Of a stretch of DNA of 64,000 bases, positions 1 to 11,302 are shown in pieces. Numbering within the stretch: position 1 is the stretch's first letter; every line of letters starts with the position of its first letter. The notes below the pieces were generated by a model, which was not told the DNA's origin, made no database searches, and saw nothing but the letters and a program-made list of their open reading frames with translations. Position numbers and translations under genes: made by a program. Source of the DNA: Nymphaea colorata (Eukaryota; Streptophyta; Magnoliopsida; Nymphaeales; Nymphaeaceae); contig NC_045138.2 of NCBI RefSeq assembly GCF_008831285.2, positions 33,079,934 to 33,143,933 of the forward strand. The letters run 5' to 3'.

Positions 1-89
1 AAATAACCAACAGTAATTCGGCCATGTCGAACTGGTACCATTCAAACGTCCAATCACAACATGCTTTATTTTAGTTTACCTTGTTTGCG
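1..89 (+). repeat. Dispersed direct repeat, copy 1
   Basis: This stretch is nearly repeated at 11303-11392, with the same order of short blocks (for example AACTGGTACCATTCAAACGT and CCAATCACAACATG) and scattered substitutions. The similarity ends after about 90 bases, and copy 1 may continue to the left of the window. Neither copy carries an open frame, so it is most likely a fragment of a dispersed repeat; the family is not recognised. Confidence 0.7.
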
Positions 90-360
90 GAAAAAGAACA
101 AAAAAGGGGAGACACCATGCATTTGGTTTTTGCTCTTGCCGTTACAAGATGAAATAAGAAAACTGATCATTAATCTCTTTGGCCGTAATTGACTGCTGAG
201 CATTGGCAAACCCTAGGAGGCGGTTTATAAAAGTTCAGCTTATCTTATGATTAAGGTTAATCATGAGATTAGTCAACCCTGGGCCTCCTAAAAGCAAACT
301 CATAAACATACATTTCTTCTTCTTCCTCCTCTCTGCTCATACTGCCGATTCTGCTGGTGT

Positions 361-394
361 CCCTGTGAGCAAGAGGAATGGTGCCAGCAGCCTT
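361..394 (+). repeat. Short two-module repeat A-B (partner at 984-1020 on the other strand)
   Basis: Module A (CCCTGTGAGCAAGAGG) is followed by module B (GGAATGGTGCCAGCAGCCTT), with a two-base overlap. At 984-1020 the reverse complements of both modules recur in the order A' then B', which is not the order of a simple inverted repeat. The only mismatch in module B is one base (CCAGC against CCGGC). The family is unknown. Confidence 0.6.
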
Positions 395-860
395 TGAACT
401 CCATGGATTAAATCAACAAGACAACTTTCAGAATAGGCGAGTTAAAAGAAAAGGAAGAAACTTAAAGAAGACACTACTTAAGCCTTGCATGTGTTATCAG
501 AGGCATAGAACAATGAAGTTACTTTATACGGACCAAATAATAAATCAACATCAGAAGGATATATCCTATTTACAAAGAGCAATACTTTAATTTGTTTGAG
601 ACCATTGAGGAGGTGATGTAAAAGAGGAACTAACACAATAACTTATCATCTTTAACCAAGTATGAACGTAGAGAGAGACAGAGAGAGAGTATCCACAACC
701 TGCGTAAACATAGAGAGGAGTTGCTGGCGAAGCGGCTGTCGGCAGCGGTGTTACAACAGCAGCATGGTGGCAATTGGCAAATCGACCACACATAGCGGAT
801 GGTTGGGTCTGCCGCTGCTGCATGCGAGCCCTGTTAGAGAAAGCATATATATAAAAGTGT

Positions 861-944
861 GACTGGGTCGGGAAAGCGTTTGTGATGTGGACGACGGCAT
901 TTGACTGGGTCGGGAAAGCGTTTTTGATGTCAACGAGGGTATAA
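861..944 (+). repeat. Tandem repeat, two copies of 42 bp
   Basis: The block TGACTGGGTCGGGAAAGCGT begins at 861 and again at 903, giving a period of 42 bases; the second half of each unit has diverged. It lies between the paired modules at 361-394 and 984-1020. Confidence 0.75.
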
Positions 945-983
945 ATTTTTTAGCAGGGTTTCTCCCTTTCCGATTTTCTCCCT

Positions 984-1020
984 CCCTCTTGCTCACAGGG
1001 AAGGCTGCCGGCACCATTCC
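984..1020 (-). repeat. Short two-module repeat, partner of 361-394
   Basis: CCCTCTTGCTCACAGGG followed directly by AAGGCTGCCGGCACCATTCC. Each is the reverse complement of a module at 361-394, but the module order is swapped relative to a plain inverted repeat. Confidence 0.6.
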
Positions 1021-1070
1021 TAAGCACCGGAGGCTCCGCTGGGCTTTTGCGGCAGGGTGAAGTATGAAAG

Positions 1071-1120
1071 ATACAAAGGGTTTTTGGTCTCTGGTCGTTG
1101 ATCAGCGATAATGGACGGTA
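1071..1120 (+). repeat. Dispersed direct repeat, copy 1 of 2
   Basis: About 50 bases that include GGTTTTTGGTCTCTGGTCGT recur at 4769-4818 with a single clear mismatch (GCGATAATGG against GCTATAATGG). Flanks differ, so this is a dispersed repeat rather than a local duplication. Confidence 0.75.
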
Positions 1121-2868
1121 AATATGAAAGATGTCACAGATCTACTGAACATTGGGATCAATTCGGGTTTGAGTTGGGTTGTCATAAACTACAATCACAT
1201 AAACATATGGGCGTTAGAGAATTAACACATTAATGAAGCAAAACACTAGCTAGTTTTCCTGTTAAATTGAATCGTTCAAGTAATTGTTTTGAGTAGTAAG
1301 AGATATGCGGATCAAATAACATGCGTCCTGACCCAAAAGAGTAAAACCAATTTTTGTGGTTGTCGAGATGGCCTTGAAATCTTTGCCTTGGGCATTCGTA
1401 ATAATCGGGGTACAGGTAACTGTAGACCTGACCGAACCATCAACTTCAAGGTGGTGAACATTTAATACGCCAGACGACAGATCGGACGTTGATTTCTGGA
1501 CGAGGTGATCACGCTGTCAATCAGGCTGTACTGTATGAAAGAGGACGGCCAACATTTTGTTAATGATGAGATGGCGTTTCCTCCTTTGTGTTCATCCTAG
1601 GAACGAAGTGATAAGCATGTAGTACAAGGCCACATTCGGATGCAATCTTCACCTTCTTCCATTTCTGCCTCAAGTTTCAATCACATTACGTAAGTTGTTA
1701 ACAGATATTCTCAAATTTAATTATATCTGATTTCTGCAGTTTTAACATTTTTGTTTTCTTTTGTATTTTGAAAGGCACACTTAAAATGATACGTTTTCGA
1801 AAGCTTGTTGAAAAAAAAATTGAAATCACATATGATTTATTATTGTTAAGATATTTCTTGAATTGGGAATGGAAAAAATTTTCTTAATTCTAAGCTAAGG
1901 ACAAAAAGTTTTGTAATTTGTAAAACAATAAAATGTCAAATCAGAAATGTAGTTTGAAAGACAAAGAGTAGATTTCCGTAGCTTTGACAAATGTAAAAAC
2001 ATTCCAAAACACCTGCAATCCTCTTGTTTGTCTATTGCTAAAGATGTTAAGCTCAAAGATTTTTGTTTATCTTTCTGTAGATGAAAGACTTACAAGTTAG
2101 TGCAGCATTCAGCTTCTAACCTTCGAGTGCTACATATAAAACCTCGATCTAAACAAGTTCAGAAATACTACCATTCTGATCCGCTGCATGTTATATCTCT
2201 TAAAAAAAAAAAAACAATCAGATATTCCAACTTTGGAACCATGAAGCCTCGATCTAAGGAGAAGAATTTCAGTTCTTTAAATTGGTTATCTAAAATTTTG
2301 ACAAGAGGCCAAAGCAAGCAACGCCCGCGTAGGTCTCTCCTGTGCCAGTGAGCTTGATATGAACAGACAAAAACGGACAAAAATCTCTGCCTTCCCCCTT
2401 TTTCTCGCCCGTGGATTTGGAGACGGGATCCCTTCATTAAGATTGCCATGAATCTCTCAGCTAGCCATCACATCCAATCTCAGAATGAGCCTCTTCAATG
2501 CTAACCAAAATTGCAATTTTCTAATGCCACCAATTATCAGGTTTTCCATTATGAACACCAACCGTTTGACTGGCAACTTTAGAGCAAAATGGTATTTCAT
2601 ACTGAAACCAGTCTCGTCTTCTCTCTCCCATTCTAATTCCGGAAATTCTTTACATGTAAATTCCACGTCCTTTTGATTTTTAGTGTGTCAAAAAGGATGC
2701 GTCGATGCCAGACATATGAAGTAGAAGTTGGTATTAGAAAAAGGAAGAGAAACAAGGACGGCCTTGGTATTTCCTTTTCTGGGGAGAGCTGGTTTTTTCA
2801 AAACCGCTGACTGCAGGTAGTGGTGCAAAACCGTAGGCTGGAGTGAACCATATCCATTTCCCTGCCCT

Positions 2869-2877
2869 TATATATAA
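2869..2877 (+). promoter_or_regulatory. TATA box of the wound-induced peptide gene
   Basis: TATATATAA sits 86-94 bases before the ATG at 2963. A start of transcription about 30 bases downstream would give a leader of roughly 60 nt, normal for a small plant gene. Confidence 0.6.
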
Positions 2878-2962
2878 TCATGTCCACTTTGCTTTCCATA
2901 CTTTTAACTCAAACCTTCTTGAGAATCTTTCATCTGCAAATCTTCTGCACAGAGAGAGTACA

Positions 2963-3241
2963 ATGAGTTACAGAAACAGAGGAATTATGACCGCTGGCAT
3001 CGCTTCACCAGTCGATGCATTGCAAGATCAAGGAACTTTGTTCCATTCCGTCATGGCGGACTTGGGCCAGAACGTGAGGAGGAATTCTGGCTCCGCTCTT
3101 CAACTTCAGGGGCTTCCATCTTTTCCAGTTAGCTCCTCTCCTTCGCCCTCTCCTACGAGAAAAATGGATGAAGAGAGAAGCGACCAGGCGGAGGCATCTC
3201 TGAGGATGGTCATGTACTTGAGCTGTTGGGGACCAAATTAA
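2963..3241 (+). CDS. DUF3774 wound-induced/wound-responsive peptide (WIP), 92 aa
   Basis: This is a small single-exon protein of the plant DUF3774 family. Members are induced by wounding; their biochemical role is poorly defined. The family hallmarks are at both ends: a short N-terminal stretch with the VDALQDQ block near residues 17-23 (family form (V)EALKDQ), and the near-invariant C-terminus LRMVMYLSCWGPN. The 92-aa length fits the family (about 80-100 aa), and the middle is a Ser/Pro-rich low-complexity linker. I chose the ATG at 2963 (MSYRNRG) rather than the in-frame upstream one at 2843. It matches the usual MSY/MSS start, and the upstream ATG lies before the expected transcription start. 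A second, diverged member lies on the opposite strand at 20679-20915. The 3' flank carries a perfect 26-bp triplication. Confidence 0.88.
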   Translation: MSYRNRGIMTAGIASPVDALQDQGTLFHSVMADLGQNVRRNSGSALQLQGLPSFPVSSSPSPSPTRKMDEERSDQAEASLRMVMYLSCWGPN

Positions 3242-3307
3242 CTGAAGAAGAAGGGGAGAGAGATGGTTGACAAAAGTGGAACCTGAGGGAAGAGTGCAGG
3301 AAAGCTG

Positions 3308-3385
3308 AAAAAATTGTTCTGCATTCTTTTTGTAAAAAATTGTTCTGCATTCTTTTTGTAAAAAATTGTTCTGCATTCTTTTTGT
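3308..3385 (+). repeat. Three perfect tandem copies of a 26-bp unit in the probable 3' UTR
   Basis: The unit is AAAAAATTGTTCTGCATTCT plus TTTTGT. Copies run 3308-3333, 3334-3359 and 3360-3385 without a mismatch, starting 67 bases after the stop of the wound-induced peptide gene. They are probably inside its 3' UTR. Perfect identity implies a recent expansion, and the copy number may vary between individuals. Confidence 0.9.
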
Positions 3386-3389
3386 AAAT

Positions 3390-6300
3390 CGTCTGTATAT
3401 AGCTTGAAGCTTCTGGAACATTATTTTTTTCTGATTAAACTGAAATTACAAAATAATGTTCCATCCACGCCTGATTTCTAAACTTCACGGTTGAAACACC
3501 ATGAACGGAATTTTCATGGTAAGAAAAGCAAGGATGGACTCTCGGATCATCGTGAAAACCAGTAAAGCCTTAAATTCATGAAGATGAACATGGTTTCGAT
3601 GGACGCAGAAATTGTTCGCACATGTCTCTCTCTCTCTCTCCATTTGAATTCATGCTTATGCTAAAATTTACTGAAAAACAAAACTGAAGGAACACATATA
3701 TTCAGAAATGTCTGCATGATTCGATACCAAATTGCAACAAAGTTATCGCCTCTTTACGGTTCCTCTGAACATCGCATCTCTTTCGGCTCGTCCCAAGAAA
3801 GGTTCGGTCAGCTTCTTGACTGTAGGAGGTTGCAAAAGCCAAACAAAACAGAGAAAACTGCATACTTTTTTTTTTTTTTTTCATTTTGTTTTTCCAACAC
3901 TTAAGTGGGAAAAACTGTGATTTCAAGATCCAAGAGAAAGGGATGCCGCAGGCAAGACGACTCTGCTTCCAAAATCATGGTATCATTGAAAACTGAAATC
4001 GACCCCACAATGACGAGTCTACTCAAAGCTGTTCCTTGGATCCAAAGTAAAGTGAAGAGTAGTAAAGCCAACATGCCTAGCATATTGTCACGCAAGGCAC
4101 CGTATTCAAATTAAATTGTTCCTCATACCATTTTAGCTGATAGTTCATACTGTAGGAAAACGTTACGTACAGACTACAGTTCATATTTAATGATTGTTTT
4201 TACAGTTGCATCTTAAAGTGGGTGGGTGCGGTGCTTTCTGCCCATGCAGTTCATGACCTTGACTAGTAGGTTGTTAACCTTTTATTAACTCCAAATGATT
4301 GTTGTTGCCCTTTAACAAATTTAATACTGAAATTAGAATTTGCAGTTATTTTAATTGTAATTTTCCATGGAATCAGTTTCCCAGCAACCAAAAGCCAACA
4401 TTCTGTAGTTGTGGCATGAAAGTTACCCCGGATACATTTGGGGCTGGGGCGGAGTTAGAAAATTATTTCATAAGGGGAGGGGGCCGAATTAAAGTTTTTA
4501 AATTTTGATTAGTCATTTTTCAAAATTTTTATATACAACAAGTAAAATTTTCAAAAATTTACTTGTAAATTTTTAAAAAGTAATTAGAAAGACTGATTAG
4601 ATTAGAATAAAATAGGAAACTAAGCTAAACTGACCCATGGACCTCAAAAGAATAAATACATAGGCAGCCGGGGATTGATATGGGTTGTACCTCGCAGTTT
4701 ATGTTGAATTCAGAGATCGAACCTGACTTAGATAAGTGGAGATCCGGGATCTGGTGATGTAGACGGAGATACAAAGGGTTTTTGGTCTCTGGTCGTTGAT
4801 CAGCTATAATGGACGGTACATATTCAAGACCAAAATTACCTTCGGTGTTCAGTCTTCAAGGTCGTCTAACCCCACCAACACCAGTTTGGTTGAGGTTCAT
4901 ACAAAAACTAAGGTGCTAGAAATCTTTTTCTTAAGAGGTGCTATTTTAAAAATTTTCCTTCTTTAGGGGACACAATACACAATATAAATAAATTAGTAAA
5001 TAATTGTAACCCGACTATATAAAAAAATCTTGAGACTGAAGTGGGCAAGCTTATATGTAGCTGCACTACAGTGCATAGGAGTAGTACCATGAGGTAAAAT
5101 AAATTTTCGCGTACAAGTCCTCATACATTGGCTAGATGTAGACGGTATCTCCATGATATTCAACAATAAGGAAAGAGAGCACAACTGAACTGGCCTCTGC
5201 TGACGACAATGAGACTTTAACTTAAAGTAATGACAGGTGGTGCTGTTTCTATGTCATTCTACAGATCAAGAAACCATCGATCGTTTCTTATACATAAAAC
5301 GGAACATGTCTTCACACAAATAAAAGCAAAAAAATAGAAGTTCTGAAATTTTAGGTCTTTTCGTTAACCGTATGCTTCAGAGTCCTTTAACAAAGAAGGC
5401 AACAGCATATTGTTCGATGTATGCGTCAAAAGCTAGAGCAGTCTCATTCGATTAGAATTAAAAAGAAGAACACTCAACTTATAAAACGAATGTAACGGCA
5501 CAATTTTTATTTTGAATCGAGGCAACGGGAGCCAATGAGGGTCTGGATGAACGTTTTCGAGTGGGCCGATTTGCGGGCGCTTTTGCGCGTCACGAGATCT
5601 GGTGTAGGACAGAAAGGAGTGGAAATTGTCGATGTGGAGAAAAAGTGAGGAGTCCCACCACTCCAATAAGGGTGATGGATACAGCCGGTTGTTTCCCTCC
5701 TCCATCTATGTGCTCCTTGGAACCAGTGGATCGTAAGGTGCAGGACGATACGATCAAGAATATTCACGACTTAAAATAAAAAAGTTTGGACGATCCATAG
5801 GAGTTTAAATTGTTCTACTAATGTGATGAAGCAGTTAAACTTGGCATGATAGGAGGGAGACAAAAGATATGGTTGTTGTTAGCTTTAGATCGATCTCCCT
5901 TTTTCACTGAGTTCTTCTCAGCATTGTATTTGTAGAGAGTCAATCATGAGGTTTGGCCAATTTTAACTTGTTCCTTAAGAAGAAAAGAATTTGTGTGTTT
6001 GGGGTCCCTCTACAAGCCACCAATCTTCAGTCCACCGTTCATTAATTGTGCAATCTGGTTGCCATCTTTTTGGTTTAGCTCAGTTTCAACTCTTTATTAC
6101 ACATCCAACTACATAAATGTGTTTCTCTTCTTTTTTTGGTTACATACAAGAGAGAGGTAGAGCCGCCCAAGTGGACAAGGCAGGCAATAAAGACGGCAAA
6201 AAGTCCACAAGCCATCACCAAATGTACAAAGGGGAGAAAGCGAGAGATTACAAGAAGTGGCAGAGCCACATGTAACTACCCACACCACCATTTTAATTTT

Positions 6301-7600
6301 TTTTTATTTTTACATTGGTAGATTTAATATTTACTTTTATACATAGAGGTGCTCCTTTAAATATGATATTTTTAAATAAGTGCCCCTCCAAACAATTTTT
6401 TTGAATTCGCCACTGTTTAGAAGGTGCCCATGCCCATTGTCAATTTCTTGTCTATGCGAAGGTTGTATGGCTGCCATTTTTCAATCACTTTTCGCAAATT
6501 CATGTATAAATTCCCCACTACTTGTTCAACTAAATTGTGAAAATCTTTTGAGCATTTCAATTTAGATAAGAGAATTAAGATTAATGATCTCAGCTTTTGC
6601 GATTTTTTTTTTTTTTTACATTTCCAAACATTCCACAACTATCTGTGCTAGTATAGTTTCCCGGAAAAATGCCCAAGTCTCTCATAGGGCACTTCTAGAT
6701 ATACAACTTGAATAGGACCTCAATATCTCCCTTTCTCTTTATATAAATTATTCAATTTGATTGACTGTTTATAAAGTCATAGATGTCAAAATACTTCTAA
6801 AAGAATTACATAACAAATACCATCAAGTTTTTCCAAAGTACTTTTCCATGTGAGCGTTTGTAATCCATGAAGCAAATTCACATTAAAGCACATAATGCTA
6901 GCATCGCTCAAAGTATGCGCTCCATAATCCAATATATTTTCGAACTTATTTCATGAACCCAATGTGTTTGTTCAGGCAAATTTTCTTGAGAATAGGAAAC
7001 AGTTGATTATATAATACTGTTGATTTGATCAGCCATGTCAAGCGTCTGGTGTTCGACATATTACGTGGTCGCGTGTTATACTGTCATACTATACTATTTA
7101 CTAATACTTACTTTTCTTATTACACATTCTTGCGGAGTAAGTATAAGTTTCTTGAATTCTTCCTTCTCCACGGTCTTTAATGCTTTGGATAAATGCACCA
7201 TCCCAGGCCTCTCCGTCTACGGTCACATACATGCATCTCGTCACGCATGGTCCTTCAACTAGCTAGCTGCACATTAGTTGTCAGCTTATGGGGGTGTTAG
7301 TGCATTGGTGGAATTAGTAGTTGGTAGGCAGCTAATTCCTTATTCTTATTACGGTGTAACCTCTTGTGCTATAAATGGGTAGGCAACAATGCAATATTTG
7401 ATGTATAGTATCCTACCGCACCGACATAACCCTGAACCCTTGGGCCAAAGAAAAGAAAGAAGGAGCTTCACACTGGTGTTGGTGTCCCTCTCACCCAAAA
7501 AAAGCCAAACTGCACATTAAATTATTATTGGTTTCTTAGGTTGCATCTCTCCATTCCTGCTAACGAATGAAGGGTTGATGCCTGAAATTATGCAAAGCTA
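3390..7600. other. Intergenic, no supported gene
   Basis: AT-rich spacer holding the second copy of the 50-bp dispersed repeat (4769-4818), poly-T runs and short overlapping frames with no recognisable motif. The block at about 7290-7480 has an LTR-like look (TGTTAGTGCATTGG start and a CTATAAATGGG TATA-like box), but I cannot find a partner copy or primer-binding site. Confidence 0.5.
4769..4818 (+). repeat. Dispersed direct repeat, copy 2 of 2
   Basis: Partner of 1071-1120, with nearly identical sequence in the same orientation 3.7 kb away. Confidence 0.75.
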
Positions 7601-7614
7601 TAAAAGCTGCATCT

Positions 7615-7830
7615 TACGTTTTGGGGTGAGCAACGAGTTGAGTAACTCGAACTCACCTTGTTAATCGAACTCAGCTTGAACTCGAGTTCAAGCCAGCTTT
7701 TCCACTCAATGAGCTAAGCTCGAGTTGATGGTTCAGCTCATTTATTTTATTGACTCGTGTTCAAGTTCATTTAACGAAGCTCACTTAACCAACTTGGTTC
7801 GTTAGCTCGAGTAACGTATATTCTTTGGTT
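7615..7830. repeat. hAT-like degenerate element rich in AGCTCGAGTT-type words
   Basis: The block starts GGGGTGAGCAACGAGTTGAG and is full of ACTCGAACTC / GAGCTAAGCTCGAG words that can fold back on themselves. A related block at 11116-11275 starts AAGGTGAAGCAATGAGTTGAG and ends TGTTCACCCTTA. GGGTGAGCA-type ends with internal GAGCTCGA repeats are common in non-autonomous hAT elements of plants. I found no clean target duplication, so the borders are approximate. Confidence 0.35.
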
Positions 7831-8667
7831 TCGTCTAAGCTTCACTTGCCCACTTCCTGTTCACATTTTTATTACCTGCTGGCTTCACTGGCCAACTGCA
7901 GACTACAAGATCAATGCTAAGGTACACTCTCTTGCTCTCTCAATGTAAAACCCACGACGTTAATCCTTTCGTTTTCTTTTGAAACTGCCCATTTTCATTA
8001 TAAAAGGAATAATGTGGAAAGAAGACGAATGATTTTCTAACTGAAAAGAATTAAAGGGATGAGAAATGAAATCAAGAGGCCGTTTCCTTTCTTGTGAGAA
8101 ACTGAAAAGAAAAAAAACGGATGACAATTAAGAAGGCCTGTAGAGGGTTATTTAACCCCATGTTTGAGAAAATGATCATTTCTTTTACTGCATTCACATA
8201 GGAAAAAGCTCAACGGCAAAGACTTTGAGAGAAAGTTTGAGAGAAAGAGGGAGAAGGTGAAGAAGAGATCCTCATTTGTGCTGCTGGAAAGGAACGAGAA
8301 GCAAAAAGAGGTTGCTGCTGGAAATCAATCTCGATTAGAAGGTATGGGGATTTTCTGCCATGATTGAAGCATGAAGCCATGTATTTTGATTTACTTAGAA
8401 GATGAATCCATGTATGGGAAATTTCAGTTTAAATGAAGCATGTAGCCGTATATTTCTTGGTTGATTTTTTTCAGTGGATAGATATGTTTATAAGCGAATC
8501 TGTATATGCAAATGTCTAGCGATGAATCCACGCATGAGGTTCTAGATATAAAGCATGCTATATTTTGATTTGAAGTGTGAAACGTGTTAATCCATGATGG
8601 CTGTTGAAACTCTCTGGTGATCATATTATCTGAAGTTGTTTCTCATTCCACCTGTGAGAAACCTAGA

Positions 8668-9039
8668 CTAGAATAACACAGCATGCATATTTGAGATGAG
8701 GGATGCGTTAAGGGAAATCAACCAGTTACAATAAAATTTTATACCAGAACCCTCACGGAGGGTCTGGCCATAGGAATTGATATACGGAATGCCAATGGGA
8801 ACTCGGCTGTTCAGAACGACGTCGACAGAGTGCAAGGCCTGCACTGCTCGACATACAGCCAAGGTAGAACCAACACACAAAAATGAGGAAGGGAAGGAAT
8901 TACAATTGGTTTTGCCAATGAGGAGAGGCAATCGCCCGCCCGACTGGAAACCAGTCGCTTTCCTCACGCTGGTAGCAGAGAAGCGTTTTGGGTAATGTTG
9001 AAATACAGCGCCCTCCTCCCGTAGCTCATCCTTCCCCAT
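8668..9039 (-). CDS. Doubtful hypothetical ORF, 123 aa
   Basis: This is an open frame on the minus strand starting MGKDELREEGAV at 9039. It lies in a locally GC-richer stretch, and a TATAAATA-like box sits upstream near 9310-9320 on the same strand. I do not recognise the product. A short stretch around VQALHSVDVVLNSR is only vaguely like small plant mitochondrial proteins of the NFD6 type, too weak to name it. One upstream ATG (near 9175) opens a very short frame ending in a stop. It could be a decayed gene or chance; an intron ending near 9053 (CTTTTTCAG) is possible. Confidence 0.2.
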   Translation of the reverse strand: MGKDELREEGAVFQHYPKRFSATSVRKATGFQSGGRLPLLIGKTNCNSFPSSFLCVGSTLAVCRAVQALHSVDVVLNSRVPIGIPYINSYGQTLREGSGIKFYCNWLISLNASLISNMHAVLF

Positions 9040-9739
9040 CAACGAGGCGAGGCTGAAAAAGAGCAACGGCGTTGGTCGGACGATTGGCTGCTGCTGGAGG
9101 CGTCGCTCGAACGGTGGGCGATGACGTGAACCCGAGCGTTGGAGCTAGCGGGAGGAGGACAGGTCCCTCCCCATGCTCCCGCTTTCCTCTGGTTTTGGTT
9201 GATTGAAGAGTCGGTGGAATCCACCGTCAATCGCTTGTGAAAAGAAGAGGACGGAGCAGGAGAGAGAAAATCAGGCGTAGAAATGAGAAAAAACGAGGGT
9301 TGGGCCATATTTATATCAAAGTTGGAAAATTTCAAAACGGGTCCACTAATTAGCAAAATATTCGAATAAGCTGTTAAAATTTTTAATCATTCATGACGCA
9401 ACGTTTTTGCTAAAAACATCTTCAAAAAGGGGTCTCCAAAAGTTATTTTCTATAAGAACCAAAGAACTCTTTCGAAATTGTGAATCAGTACCCCTTTGAA
9501 TTCCTAAAATTGTCAAAAGAAGGTTTTTATAAATTTGTTTGTAATTTCGATGGAAAACCCAAAATTTTATGCATTATTGCTTGTGGTATCTTTTGTATTA
9601 TTTAAATTTCAGGTAAAGGGTGTTGAACCCCCTTGTCTTGAAATAGTGATTGTTGTGTTTAGTCTGGATGTGATATGCTCTATACTAGTGCATGTCTTAT
9701 GTCTTATCGATCTGTTCTGGTGCCATTAAATTAAGACTT

Positions 9740-10650
9740 AAAATGGCTGAATCATTTTGTTTGGGAAACCGAGCCTGAGGGCGGTTTCTGTGTGAGGTAC
9801 TAGACGATGTCTAGCATTAGCAAACCCTCACTTTTGAAATTCAAAGGCGAAACGTGGACTTTGTGCGATGGTTTATGCGAGTGCGAGCTTTTTGTTTTGC
9901 TCAGTGTTTGGTTTCGTCCCGGAAGGTAGTGGTCACACTCCTCTGGCTGTACTGGAGGGCCCACAGGGTATTGGGCGGCACAAGGGCCCGGGATTCTGTT
10001 CTGTTTCTGTTTGGGAGCGAGACTCCTGGTCTCTCCACCCGGGTTCCTAGAGAGACCATGCTGCTGCAGCGGCGATCTGGGATATCTCAGGAGGCTTCAC
10101 TTCAGGTGCCCTCGATCCGTTGGATCGCCTGGTGAAGAGATGTTCTGTTCTGCCCGTGAGTGCCCACGGGGATTTCTGTTGCTCGGCACGATGACCTTGA
10201 CATTGTCAGAGGACCACGGTTGGAAGCCTACGAAATTTTGGGAGGTTGCACACCTCGTTTTGTTGCTGAACATGTGACGTTACTCTAATATGTGTTAAGA
10301 TTTGAAGATATTTGTTTTACAAAAATCAAATATTATTTTGATGGGCCATGTTCCACACATGGTTGGATTTTTCTCATACTCAGAGGAATTCTGACCCTTC
10401 TTTCTATCTACAGGTAGTCCTTGATAGATGTTGGCTTTGGAGCGACGACCTCAGTCTTGTGATGGACGGGCATTGGCATTCTGGACACTGCGTCGGTTTT
10501 GGGGATTTGTGGTTATTTTTGTTTGGGTCCAAGTATTTTATTATTGAAATAAAACAATGTCTTATGTTCTGGTCATGACTCAATGTTGTTTCCGCTATGA
10601 TTTATGTTAATGGAAAAAAAAAATTGTGTCAAAAATTAGGTCGTGACACT
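9740..10650 (+). mobile_element. Possible LTR-retrotransposon remnant (LTR-like)
   Basis: A moderately GC-rich block of about 900 bases ends in TTAGGTCGTGACA, a run resembling the 3' ends of many plant Ty3/gypsy LTRs. It contains short open frames only (up to 93 codons, in different frames) and no integrase or reverse transcriptase motif. I see no matching second LTR or clear target duplication in the window, so the borders and the call are tentative. Confidence 0.25.
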
Positions 10651-10667
10651 CAATCCCTCTACTCTCC

Positions 10668-10672
<5 letters not shown>

Positions 10673-10700
<28 letters not shown>
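10673..10700 (+). repeat. (TC)n microsatellite
   Basis: An uninterrupted run of 14 TC dinucleotides, followed by a partly duplicated flank (CCTCTCCCTCTGCTCTCCCC resembles the sequence just before the run). Confidence 0.9.
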
Positions 10701-10703
<3 letters not shown>

Positions 10704-11115
10704 TGCATTTTGTCCAAGCCTCTCCCTCTGCTCTCCCCTTCTCTCTCTCCCTCACTGATCTCACACTCTCTTTCATTTTGCCAAAGGAAGGCTTTCTGGG
10801 TTTTGCTCAAGCGAGGGTTTCCCTCACTCCCTAGGGTATGCCCAAATGTGAGTTTCAAAAACCCTCGCTTGGGCTGGTGAGGGTTTCACAAACCATCGCT
10901 TCGGTAGGAGCAAGGCCTTCTCACAATGTATGATTTGTGAAACATCTGTAACATGTTGTGGGTGGGGGAGAAGCAGGTTACCGCTGTGGGTTCCGATGGG
11001 TTCTGATGCATTCACATTTGCGTTAATTAACTATGTGAACAGAAAAATGCCAAGAGTTTGTTTTTGTTGGCATGGTGAAGACGATAGTGGTGGTAGTGGT
11101 AGATCTCCATAATTT

Positions 11116-11275
11116 CAAGGTGAAGCAATGAGTTGAGTTTGTGGTGCTTAATCGAGCTCGAGCTCAACAAATTGAGCCAAGTGGAGTTGGAGTTGCTTTG
11201 GCCGAGCTTGAAGTTTCATTAGTCAAGCCGAGTGCGAGCTGGCTGAACTCCAGCTTGGCTGGTGTTCACCCTTAA
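11116..11275. repeat. hAT-like degenerate element, relative of 7615-7830
   Basis: Starts near AAGGTGAAGCAATGAGTTGAG and ends near GGTGTTCACCCTTA, so the ends are imperfect inverted complements. The interior carries CGAGCTCGAGCTC words. It lies immediately before the dispersed repeat at 11303-11392. No exact target duplication was found. Confidence 0.35.
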
Positions 11276-11302
11276 TTATGTCATCTGATATACACCAAGC
11301 AT

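Larger units (their letters stand above)
90..2868. other. Repeat-rich intergenic spacer
   Basis: I see no supported gene here. Short ATG-started frames are under 100 codons, overlap on both strands and show no family motif. The stretch contains the short modules at 361-394 and 984-1020, the 42-bp tandem at 861-944 and the first copy (1071-1120) of a dispersed repeat. A TATA-like run at 846-855 and another at 941-946 lie beside the tandem, but I find no coding sequence downstream of them. Confidence 0.6.

Noticed and set aside
3005-3421. 138-codon minus-strand frame
   Set aside because: It is antisense to the wound-peptide gene, and much of it is the translated 26-bp repeat.
9535-9729. Hydrophobic 64-codon frame like a membrane peptide
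   Set aside because: Very AT-rich sequence easily gives hydrophobic codons; no homology or gene structure.
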